Part shown: in pieces, positions 7,970 through 13,611 of the stretch
How positions within the stretch are numbered: position 1 is the stretch's first letter
How the letters are laid out: each line of letters opens with the position of its first letter
Assembly (NCBI GenBank): GCA_900756495.1
Contig: CAAEKI010000237.1
Coordinates: 1 to 16,694 of the forward strand
Reading direction: 5' to 3'
Origin: an uncultured Oscillospiraceae bacterium
GTDB taxonomy: Bacteria; Bacillota; Clostridia; Oscillospirales; Oscillospiraceae
DNA: 16,694 nucleotides
The notes under the pieces: model-generated
The model's database searches: none
Told to the model about the DNA's origin: nothing
Seen by the model: the letters and a program-made list of their open reading frames with translations, nothing else
Translations under genes and position numbers: made by a program

Positions 7970-8110
7970 CAGCGTACTCCATTTTGCGGGCATCCTTGGC
8001 AGCGGTGGCCTCGCTGACGCCCAGCCGGATGAGGAAATCCCGGAGCATTTGATTTTATTCGTAGATGCTCTGAGCGACCCCGCTCCCCAGAGCCGTCAGA
8101 TGGATGGTCT
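7970..8110 (-). pseudogene. Remnant of a DtxR/MntR-type metal-dependent regulator
   Basis: On the minus strand one frame reads HLTALGSGVAQSIYE, then a TAA stop (8057-8055), then NQMLRDFLIRLGVSEATA and AKDARKMEY. This resembles the junction between the winged helix and the dimerisation domain of DtxR-family repressors (typically ...LT..G...A..IYERH..L..FL..LGV.E..A..DA...EH). The stop falls where ERH is expected. The N-terminal helix-turn-helix is absent, and after MEY the continuation shifts frame (another frame gives STLSARQTEHLVYFL and ends in a stop). The match is by family pattern from memory, so the assignment is moderate; that the DNA is decayed coding sequence is more certain. Confidence 0.45.
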
Positions 8111-8311
8111 TGGCTGGCGCTGCCTCGCAGAGAGACGTTGCCCATGGAATACTGCTGGCGTTCTTCATGTTGATGCTGGCGTAGTAAACACCGTCGGTAG
8201 CGCTCCTCCGTGGCCCGGACGGCCTCCATGGTGCTGTCAGAGCAGTAAAGCGCCCAGTAAAAGGAATCCCGCTGGGCGCTCTCCAAGTCCACCCCCCCAG
8301 AGAAGGGGTGC
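8111..8311. other. Decayed DNA with no intact gene
   Basis: This stretch lies between the regulator remnant and the ABC remnant. On the minus strand a piece reads SAQRDSFYWALYCSDSTMEA followed by VRATEERY, which has coding-like composition but no recognised family, no start site and no complete frame. I see no promoter, repeat or RNA gene in it. Confidence 0.4.
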
Positions 8312-8799
8312 AGTGCGCTGGTGGATGCGGCCAAGGTGGTGACGGAGCTGGAGCGCATCGAGTATGTGGAGGATCCGCATCTGGGCAAGGGCTCCTACTG
8401 CGTGGTGGAGAGGCACGCAGACGGCGGGCGTGCAGTGTGCCGGACTACGCCGTCATCAAGCTCTTCCGCCACATCGTGCAGGGAGAGGGGCCGGACACCA
8501 TCGTCCGGGGGATCGACGAGGCCATCCAGACGCTGCCGGAGGGGTATGACACGGTGTGTACGGACGGGATATTCTCTCAGGGGGAGTGGCAGCTGCTGTC
8601 CATTGCACGGGCCGCAGCGGCAGACCCCGCTGTGCTGCTGCTGGATGAGATCACCGCCAATCTGGATGCCGAGACGGAGGCCCGTGTACGGGAGGCCCTG
8701 CGTCAGGCCTCCCGTGGGCGCACCGTCCTCTCCGTTTCCCACCGCATCTATGAGAGTCTTGGCGGCAGGACTGTGGAGATCCGGCCCCAAGGACAGTAA
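8312..8799 (+). pseudogene. Remnant of an ABC exporter ATP-binding domain
   Basis: The C-terminal half of an ABC ATPase is readable in one frame from about 8437 to the TAA at 8799. It reads LPEGYDTVCTDG, then the signature region FSQGEWQLLSIARA (in place of LSGGQ), Walker B AVLLLDEIT, D-loop NLDAETE, and the H-loop histidine in SVSHRIYE. Walker A, the Q-loop and the whole membrane domain are missing. Upstream, a different frame reads SALVDAAKVVTELERIEYVE then DPHLGKGSYCVVERH, apparently part of the decayed gene or of another one, so at least one frameshift or deletion joint lies near 8430. There is no ribosome site. Such exporters normally need a full nucleotide-binding site, so this is not expected to work. 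Confidence 0.7.
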
Positions 8800-8810
8800 A
8801 TGCCGGGAGT

Positions 8811-8844
8811 GCAGCCCCGGAGGTCGTAAGACCTCCGGGGCTGC
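8811..8844. repeat. Perfect 15-bp hairpin without a T tract
   Basis: GCAGCCCCGGAGGTC, loop GTAA, then the exact reverse complement. It sits 11 bases after the ABC remnant stop and 22 bases before the next promoter. Neither strand has a T run after the stem, so it is not a standard intrinsic terminator. It may be a relic or factor-dependent terminator, or a repeated palindrome. Confidence 0.6.
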
Positions 8845-8866
8845 AAAATGCTGGGGAAAGAAACGG

Positions 8867-8895
8867 TTGACAGCGTCGATGGGTTCTGTTATGAT
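8867..8895 (+). promoter_or_regulatory. Strong promoter upstream of the small ORF and mgtE
   Basis: A perfect -35 TTGACA (8867-8872), a 17-base spacer and TATGAT (8890-8895). Transcription would start near 8902, about 250 bases before mgtE. No terminator is seen between it and mgtE. Confidence 0.8.
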
Positions 8896-8945
8896 GAACC
8901 GTGGTCGGAGAGACCTATTTCAACCATCAACGGAGGTGAATGTTC

Positions 8946-9097
8946 ATGGATAGCTGCGGAAGTACAGGACGAAGCCGGGTATGCGGCCCGCAGAGACACA
9001 GGGTGTGGTCATCCATGGACAGGAGCTGACCACATTCTACTTTGTCGTGTCCTCCTGCACCGCACCGGAGACGTCTTGCTGTGGCAACTATCTCTGA
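8946..9097 (+). pseudogene. Small Cys-rich ORF, apparently frameshifted, in the mgtE leader
   Basis: GGAGG at 8932-8936 lies 9 bases before the ATG at 8946. The frame begun there is only 27 codons (MDSCGSTGRSRVCGPQ..., TGA at 9027-9029). A second frame, offset by one base and including an internal ATG at 8981, encodes a protein-like tail: MRPAETQGVVIHGQELTTFY, then FVVSSCTAPETSCCGNYL, ending TGA at 9095-9097. Adding one base near codon 5-6 would join the good ribosome site to this tail, giving about 50 residues with four cysteines (one from the N-terminal MDSCG). Either a one-base deletion killed a small gene, or the first frame is a decoy or leader. I know no family for it. Confidence 0.35.
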
Positions 9098-9153
9098 GGC
9101 GGTGTATTTTTGCGCCCATTTTGCCCAAAGTAGCGTCAAAGGAGGACAAGAAT

Positions 9154-10542
9154 ATGAGAAACAGAATGGTAAAAAAGGATTTCGCACAGGAGATCGCAGC
9201 GGTTATCCGCACGGCCAAAAACGGGGACCGGCTACCGGAGCTGCTGAAGCACTATCACCAGCGGGATGTGGCCAAGGCCGTCACCCTGCTGACGGATGCG
9301 GAGCGGGAGCGGTTGTTCCGGCAGATGGACGCCCAGACGCTGGCGGAGATATTCCCCTATCTGGACGATGCCTCCCGCTATCTGGCGGAGCTTCCGGCGG
9401 CGCTGGCGGCAGAAATGATAGCCGACATGGACACGGCGGATGCGCTGGATATGCTGCGGGAGCTTCCGGAGGAGAAGAAGCAGACCCTGGCCGCACATCT
9501 GGACGACGATACCCGGAAGGATGTCCGGCGGCTGCTGGCCTTTCATCAGGAGGAGATCGGCAGCCGCATGAGCGGCAATTTCGTCTGCATCCCGGATACG
9601 CTGACCGTCTGCGGCGCCATGAACGAGCTGGTGCGGCAGGCCGGTGAGCACGACAATATCTCCACGCTGTATGTGGTGGACGGCAGCGGCGTCTTTGCCG
9701 GGGCCATCGACCTGAAGGATTTGATCATCGCCCGTGAGAACGACCCGCTGAGCGGGATCATCCACCGCAGCTATCCCTATGTGCTGGCCCACGAGCGGGT
9801 GGAGGACTGCATCGACCGGATCGCGGAGTATGAGGAGGATTCCCTGCCGGTGCTGACGGAGGACGGGAGGATCGCCGGTATCCTCACCGCTCAGGATCTG
9901 GTGGAGCTGGTGGACGACGCCATGGGCGACGACTACGCCAAGCTGGGCGGCCTGACCTCGGAGGAGGACCTTCGGGAGCCTGCCGCCGTCAGCATGAGGA
10001 AGCGTCTGCCGTGGCTCATCGTGCTGCTGTTTCTGGGCATGGGCGTTTCATCGGTGGTGGGCATCTTCGAGTCCGTGGTGGCGGTGCTGCCCATCGTCAT
10101 CTGCTTCCAGTCGCTGGTGCTGGATATGGCGGGCAACGTCGGCACCCAGTCGCTGGCCGTCACCATTCGGGTCCTCATGGACGAGAACCTTACCCTGAAG
10201 GAGGAGCTGGCCCTGCTGGGCAAGGAGATGCGGGTGGGTCTTCTCAACGGCGGGTGCCTGGGAGTCATGGCGCTGGCGGTTTTAGGGGTCTACATCCATG
10301 TGTGCAAGGGCTATGCGTGGGGGTCGGCTTTTCTGATCTCCGGCTGCGTGGGGGTGTCGCTGGTGGTGGCCATGGTGATCTCCAGCCTTGTGGGGACGAT
10401 GGTTCCCATGCTGTTTCATAAGATCCATATCGATCCGGCGGTGGCCTCCGGCCCGCTGATCACGACGGTCAACGATCTGGTGGCCGTGGTAACCTACTAT
10501 GGACTGGCCCTGCTGTTTCTGGTGAATATGTTCCATCTGTGA
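9154..10542 (+). CDS. mgtE: MgtE-type magnesium channel/transporter
   Basis: This 462-residue inner-membrane Mg2+ channel has the standard MgtE order. An acidic superhelical N domain covers about 25-130 (AAEMIADMDTADALDMLREL). Two CBS domains cover about 140-255 (TLYVVDGSGVFAGAIDLKDL and SLPVLTEDGRIAGILTAQDL), and five membrane helices follow from about 286. The pore signature VLDMAGNVGTQSLAV is near 322-336, and SGPLITTVNDLV holds Asp441 at the position of the selectivity aspartate. In the family, Mg2+ bound between the N and CBS domains closes the pore. The ATG at 9154 has AAAGGAGG 8 bases upstream; the frame is open further up but only by chance through the leader. I could not find the M-box riboswitch often placed before Firmicutes mgtE. 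Confidence 0.95.
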   Translation: MRNRMVKKDFAQEIAAVIRTAKNGDRLPELLKHYHQRDVAKAVTLLTDAERERLFRQMDAQTLAEIFPYLDDASRYLAELPAALAAEMIADMDTADALDMLRELPEEKKQTLAAHLDDDTRKDVRRLLAFHQEEIGSRMSGNFVCIPDTLTVCGAMNELVRQAGEHDNISTLYVVDGSGVFAGAIDLKDLIIARENDPLSGIIHRSYPYVLAHERVEDCIDRIAEYEEDSLPVLTEDGRIAGILTAQDLVELVDDAMGDDYAKLGGLTSEEDLREPAAVSMRKRLPWLIVLLFLGMGVSSVVGIFESVVAVLPIVICFQSLVLDMAGNVGTQSLAVTIRVLMDENLTLKEELALLGKEMRVGLLNGGCLGVMALAVLGVYIHVCKGYAWGSAFLISGCVGVSLVVAMVISSLVGTMVPMLFHKIHIDPAVASGPLITTVNDLVAVVTYYGLALLFLVNMFHL

Positions 10543-10552
10543 AAAAAGAAGC

Positions 10553-10580
10553 ACCCCTGTAACCTGACGGTTACAGGGGT
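10553..10580 (+). terminator. Terminator of mgtE
   Basis: ACCCCTGTAACC, loop TGAC, then GGTTACAGGGGT, a perfect 12-bp stem 10 bases after the mgtE stop, followed by ACTTGTT. The T tract is poor, but position and stem strength support the call. Confidence 0.75.
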
Positions 10581-10585
10581 ACTTG

Positions 10586-10875
10586 TTATAACGCAACACG
10601 ATCCGCATGGAGGTATACGCTTTTTTTCGCAACTGCCCGCAGGGACAGATACTGCCAGTCGTTCTGACTGTTGCAATCCGGATTGACGTTGGCGATCTCC
10701 TCGCCCTCCGTACCATCCGAATACTAAAAACGCAGCACGATGCCGAATCTGTGGCTTGTGCCGGAGGTCAGCGGCACGGAATCACCTTTGGCCCAGCATC
10801 CTAATGCATGGACATCTCCAGCGCTGCCGGAAATAAGAATGTTTTGATAAGCCTGTTTGATAGAACTACTCCCAG
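10586..10875 (-). pseudogene. Broken fragment of an RHS/wall-associated surface protein
   Basis: The minus strand encodes STGSSSIKQAYQNILISG, SAGDVHALGCWAKGDSVPL, TSGTSHRFGIVLRF, a TAG stop (10726-10724), then YSDGTEGEEIANVNPDCNSQ, NDWQYLSLRAVAKK and a TAA at 10588-10586. The order 'SG.AGD...GWAKGDSVPL... RFG...F YSDGT... W QY S... KK' resembles the carbohydrate-binding-like modules before the YD repeats of clostridial RHS/wall-associated proteins. Another frame continues after AKK as KAYTSMRIVLRYN, as expected for the module, so there is a nonsense codon plus a frameshift. No start, signal peptide or repeats remain. A further piece just upstream on the same strand (11078-10866, ending MFRMQDWIESGKNGEHWE) may belong to the same gene in another frame. 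Confidence 0.55.
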
Positions 10876-11281
10876 TGCTCTCCGTTTTTCCCGGATTCTA
10901 TCCAATCCTGCATTCTGAACATGATGCCCTTGTTTTTATTGGCCTCATACCATGTCTGGACAATATGGGGGATATATCGTTTCCCACCCTGATTCACAGC
11001 CTGATGAACTTCTACACCGGCACCACACAGGCCGGGGACAACAAATTTGTCTCCCTGATGCTGGTCTGTGCCCGCCACATGGCGAAGCCCAGTGGGGCTG
11101 CAAGAAATACATGAACAGGAAGCATTTGGAGGCGGCTCTGGATGACGTCTCTATTGCCGGCTGACTTCACTCAGCCGGAGCCTGCAAACAATTTTGCGCA
11201 TAAATCTTGACGGGACCCCCGCCCTTGTAAAGAGCCGATGTGGAGCAGACGCGGATAAGATCCGCCCGTCGGGGCAAAAGG
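10876..11281. other. Gene-poor decayed region
   Basis: No intact gene is supported. Short open frames exist on both strands: on plus FPTLIHSLMNFYTGTTQAGD near 11000 and KKYMNRKHLEAALDDVSIAG ending at 11163; on minus the tail ending at 10866. None has both a ribosome site and a recognised family. GCGGAT-AAG-ATCCGC near 11250 is a small hairpin without a T tract. Confidence 0.4.
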
Positions 11282-11317
11282 AAAAACGGCAGGCATCCTG
11301 CGATGCTTGCCGTTTTT
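11282..11317. terminator. Intrinsic terminator downstream of the tRNA-Arg 3' half
   Basis: AAAAACGGCAGGCATC, loop CTGC, GATGCTTGCCGTTTTT, a 16-bp stem with one G-T wobble. On the minus strand it follows the tRNA CCA end by a few bases and ends in a T run, as expected for the original tRNA terminator. It can also act on the plus strand. Confidence 0.8.
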
Positions 11318-11319
11318 CG

Positions 11320-11364
11320 TGGTACGCCCGACTGGATTCGAACCAGCGGCCTACAGAGTCGGAG
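11320..11364 (-). repeat. tRNA-Arg(CCG) 3' half, attachment-site remnant
   Basis: Read on the minus strand: anticodon loop CTCCGAC with anticodon CCG (11364-11358); 3' anticodon stem TCTGT; variable loop AGGCC; T arm GCTGG-TTCGAAT-CCAGT; 3' acceptor strand CGGGCGT; discriminator A; and CCA (11322-11320). The bases 5' of the loop (GATAA) cannot pair with TCTGT and no D arm follows, so this is not a working tRNA. Tyrosine-recombinase elements that insert into a tRNA leave exactly such a displaced 3' half at their far end. The terminator on its 3' side marks the old chromosome side, so the element lies at higher coordinates. No integrase gene is visible in the window. Confidence 0.8.
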
Positions 11365-11441
11365 TTATCAGGCCGTCAAGCCGGAAAGCCCTGCGGCGCA
11401 AGGGTTTGGTTGAGATTGCACAAATTTCCGCCATTTTGAAG

Positions 11442-11486
11442 AAAAAACCTCGGAAGCCTTGCCTTGCAAGGCTTCCGAGGTTTTTT
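11442..11486. terminator. Strong bidirectional terminator
   Basis: A 21-bp perfect stem with A6 at the left foot and T6 at the right: AAAAAACCTCGGAAGCCTTG plus C, loop CTT, then the exact complement ending TTTTTT. It lies about 80 bases inside the presumed element end and would insulate the element from the chromosome in both directions. Confidence 0.9.
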
Positions 11487-11490
11487 GCGA

Positions 11491-11509
11491 TAGTAGTCAA
11501 ATAGTAGTC
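11491..11509. repeat. Direct repeat TAGTAGTC x2
   Basis: TAGTAGTC-AAA-TAGTAGTC lies right beside the strong terminator and about 130 bases from the tRNA half. Short direct repeats near attachment sites can be arm-type integrase binding sites; that role is inference. Confidence 0.35.
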
Positions 11510-11625
11510 TGAGCAGGTCACACGTCACGCAGCTCGATTCAACTGAGCGACCCTACTGGTGGCTCCAGAGGTAAAGTAATAAATTTTATGACAGTTTCAT
11601 TCATACTTCTCAATATCTTAGATTA
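11510..11625. other. Short gap holding a tRNA-5'-half-like sequence
   Basis: On the minus strand GGGTCGCTCAGTTGAATCGAGC (about 11553-11532) has a D-arm-like GCTC-loop-GAGC preceded by an acceptor-like stretch, but the loop lacks the conserved GG and no anticodon arm follows. It may be a degenerate tRNA relic from earlier insertions or chance. Nothing else is seen. Confidence 0.2.
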
Positions 11626-13077
11626 TTAAATATAGTTGACTATGCATTGGAGCGGATAAAGCAGGGTATTGCTTTTTTCCGCCTCTGCAATAATTTTCTC
11701 ATCAAATCCGCTTTCTGAAAACAGTGCATAATGAAATTTGGCATGCTCTTTTTGCGGTGTAAGTTTTGCTAACGTATCAAGGTATTCCGAATAAGAAAAC
11801 GGTGCTTTTTTGAACTTACACTCGCCAACCAAATATTCCTTTGCAGTTCTGTCGATGCATAGAAGGTCAATCTCTGTCTCCGCTATTCGCAAACCACTTG
11901 CCGCAGAATCATCGCGCACCGTGGTTTTTCCTGCCCAGCGCCCCATCTTGGCATAGCGAAAAGGCAGCTCATTCTTTTTCTGCATTTCCCGAACAAACTC
12001 ACGGCACACATCTTCGAACGCAAAAGACGCGAACTTATGCAATTCCGGTTCAACGACAAATTCATACACACCATTTACATCACCATCTTCGAGCTGAGAG
12101 AAGTTTGCAAAACCAAAGGCATACCAGAAACGGAAGAAATTATCTGTCAAGCGATAGGTTCCGCGATTAGAGTTTGCCTGCTCCTTTAGCTTTGCATCAA
12201 CAGAAAATTCCCGCTCTACAATGCCGAGTTCCATCAGATTTTTCAAGTATACGCTGGTCTTTGAAGTATCCTCCACTAACGATTTCTGGCTAATATCATT
12301 TAACTTCGTATTACCAAGCGCCACCGCTTCAATGATTGAATTATAAATTGGTGTCTCCCGAAGCTCCTGATGAAGCAGAAAATCCACCTCGCTGTAAAGA
12401 ATACAGCCCTTTGTCAAAATATTCCGTTTAATATTTTCACCAACCGAAAGCCCCGGATTCCATTGACGCAAATAGTGGGGGATTCCGCCGAGGACAGCAT
12501 ACGCAAGTACCTTGTCACGATCCGCGTAATCGGGGAAAAATTTAACAGCATCGTAAAAGCCCATTTCTCTCATCTTGTAGATTCCAGTTGCTCTTCCATA
12601 AAGAGGATTTTTCTCAGACAGCAGTTCCTTTTCAATAAAACTCATTGCACTGCCGCAGAGAATAATCATCACATTGCTGTCCCGAAATTCAGCGTCCCAT
12701 AGATTTTGCAAAATGGAAGGTATGCTTGGATTTCCTTTGCACATATACGGGAACTCATCGATTACAAGCAGCTTTTTATTGTTGCCATAAGGAAGATCAA
12801 GTACGGCCCGAAACGCTCTCGCCCAATCTGTAAACGCAGAGATATAGTCTTTTGCCGGAATATCTTCTTTCATCATTCGAATCGAAAAGTTTCGAAGCTG
12901 TACCGGGTCTGTTGTCTGTGTACAGGAAAAGAATACATGCGGCTTTCCTTTGCAAAACTCCCGTAGGGTTTCGGTTTTTCCTACACGCCGCCTGCCATAT
13001 AGTACGATCAGCTGACCGCCATTCTCTTCATACTTATCATTTAAGAATTTCAGTTCAGCCTCTCTACCGATGAACAT
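11626..13077 (-). CDS. ATPase_2 / DUF234 family ATP-binding protein
   Basis: This 483-residue protein starts MFIGREAELKFL. Walker A GRRRVGKT is at about 28-35, Walker B KLLVIDEFPYM at about 102-112, and a sensor-like ILCGSAMSFIE at about 139-149. A winged-helix-like part follows near 255-292 (NDISQKSLVEDTSKTSVYLK then NLMELGIVERE). The C-terminal DUF234 region carries a PD-(D/E)XK nuclease-like pattern: FEDVCREFV, then EIDLLCID at about 402-409, then GECKF at about 418-422. The cellular role of this family is not settled; a DNA- or mobile-element-linked function is inference. The ATG at 13077 has GGAGGTG about 6 bases upstream; an in-frame start 18 bases further up is less likely. Base composition is clearly more AT-rich than the genes on the left. 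Confidence 0.88.
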   Translation of the reverse strand: MFIGREAELKFLNDKYEENGGQLIVLYGRRRVGKTETLREFCKGKPHVFFSCTQTTDPVQLRNFSIRMMKEDIPAKDYISAFTDWARAFRAVLDLPYGNNKKLLVIDEFPYMCKGNPSIPSILQNLWDAEFRDSNVMIILCGSAMSFIEKELLSEKNPLYGRATGIYKMREMGFYDAVKFFPDYADRDKVLAYAVLGGIPHYLRQWNPGLSVGENIKRNILTKGCILYSEVDFLLHQELRETPIYNSIIEAVALGNTKLNDISQKSLVEDTSKTSVYLKNLMELGIVEREFSVDAKLKEQANSNRGTYRLTDNFFRFWYAFGFANFSQLEDGDVNGVYEFVVEPELHKFASFAFEDVCREFVREMQKKNELPFRYAKMGRWAGKTTVRDDSAASGLRIAETEIDLLCIDRTAKEYLVGECKFKKAPFSYSEYLDTLAKLTPQKEHAKFHYALFSESGFDEKIIAEAEKSNTLLYPLQCIVNYI

Positions 13078-13100
13078 TGAGACACCTCCGTTCATTACCT

Positions 13101-13129
13101 AATCTTGATTTACTAAATCGTGATTTGAT
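13101..13129 (-). promoter_or_regulatory. Tandem palindromic operator-like sites before the ATPase gene
   Basis: Between the -10 box and the ribosome site the minus strand reads AAATCACGATTT-AGT-AAATCAAGATTA, two near-palindromes (AAATC-N2-GATT-W) with centres 15 bases apart. This spacing fits two protein dimers, or a dimer of dimers, on one face of DNA downstream of the start site, which would repress transcription. The regulator is unknown; autoregulation through the protein's own winged-helix part is possible. Confidence 0.5.
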
Positions 13130-13132
13130 AAT

Positions 13133-13161
13133 AGTATAACCGGCTTACACAGAAAATACAA
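13133..13161 (-). promoter_or_regulatory. Promoter of the ATPase_2/DUF234 gene
   Basis: The minus strand has TTGTAT (13161-13156), a 17-base spacer and TATACT (13138-13133). The predicted start is about 50 bases upstream of the ATG at 13077. Confidence 0.75.
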
Positions 13162-13392
13162 GTGTTTTTTATGCGGTTCGCCTCTGTGGCCAATTTTTCC
13201 GACACATACCGTGCCGTAGCAAATAAGAACTCATTCATGCCATGAACGGTACTGTCATCGTTCAGAATTTTAGCAGAAAATTTTGCTTTTCCAAAGTCCA
13301 TGATATGCCTCAAATTAATGCTCATGTGCCATAAAGAAACACGCAAGAATTTGATTGACAGCATCCACTATTCCATAGCAACAGCGAGTTGC
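13162..13392. other. Intergenic region with a possible small minus-strand ORF
   Basis: On the minus strand an ATG at 13301 with a weak GAGG 6 bases upstream opens a 62-codon frame (MDFGKAKFSAKILNDDSTVH then GMNEFLFATARYVSEKLATE...) ending at 13113. The first 45 codons look protein-like, but the end runs through the ATPase promoter and operator sites, so it is more likely a truncated relic than a working gene. No family is recognised. Confidence 0.25.
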
Positions 13393-13422
13393 TTGTTAAA
13401 ATAAGGTTTGCAGTTTTATAAT
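13393..13422 (+). promoter_or_regulatory. Promoter of the truncated XRE gene
   Basis: TTGTTA (13393-13398), an 18-base spacer and TATAAT (13417-13422), followed 20 bases later by the AGGAGG site of the stub gene. Confidence 0.55.
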
Positions 13423-13454
13423 AAATAATAACATATTCCTTAGGAGGGACAGAC

Positions 13455-13535
13455 ATGGAAACACGAGATATTCTCAAGAATTTGCGTGAAAAAAATAAAC
13501 TTATAAAAAGTCATTTGAACGGTACTACAAAATGA
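13455..13535 (+). pseudogene. Truncated XRE-family regulator stub
   Basis: TAGGAGGG lies just upstream of the ATG at 13455, which opens METRDILKNLREKNKL, the standard first helix of a large group of clostridial XRE (HTH_3) regulators (normally followed by S/TQ-DE-A-KL-V-RQ-VS-WE). Here the family match stops after residue 16, and the frame ends after IKSHLNGTTK. A deletion or insertion joint therefore lies near 13502. The stub keeps its promoter and ribosome site and runs straight into the MATE promoter, so the current MATE/MerR module may have replaced the body of this gene. Confidence 0.6.
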
Positions 13536-13545
13536 GAAAAAGCGC

Positions 13546-13576
13546 TTGACTCTACATCTGTTGTAGATATTATAAT
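13546..13576 (+). promoter_or_regulatory. MerR-type promoter/operator of the MATE-MerR operon
   Basis: TTGACT (13546-13551), a 19-base spacer and TATAAT (13571-13576). The spacer contains the inverted repeat TCTACA-N5-TGTAGA (13551-13567). A 19-base spacer with a dyad inside it is the hallmark of promoters activated by DNA distortion by MerR-family proteins, and a BmrR-like MerR gene is second in the same operon. Confidence 0.85.
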
Positions 13577-13611
13577 ATTGGTAGTTTAACAAAAAAGAAG
13601 GATTAGGCAAT

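Noticed and set aside
7743..8048. N-terminal extension of the AIM24-family gene
   Set aside because: The extension has no ribosome site and reads into the decayed regulator; the ATG at 7742 has AAGGAGG at proper spacing.
8848..9153. N-terminal extension of MgtE
   Set aside because: It would begin before the promoter start site and adds about 100 residues foreign to the family; the ATG at 9154 has an excellent ribosome site.
11320..11364. Functional tRNA-Arg gene
   Set aside because: The D arm, 5' acceptor strand and matching 5' anticodon stem are missing, so it cannot fold as a tRNA.
11194..11439. Plus-strand ORF containing RLDSNQRPTE
   Set aside because: This peptide is the well-known false translation of the antisense of a tRNA T arm and neighbouring attachment DNA; here it covers the tRNA-Arg half.
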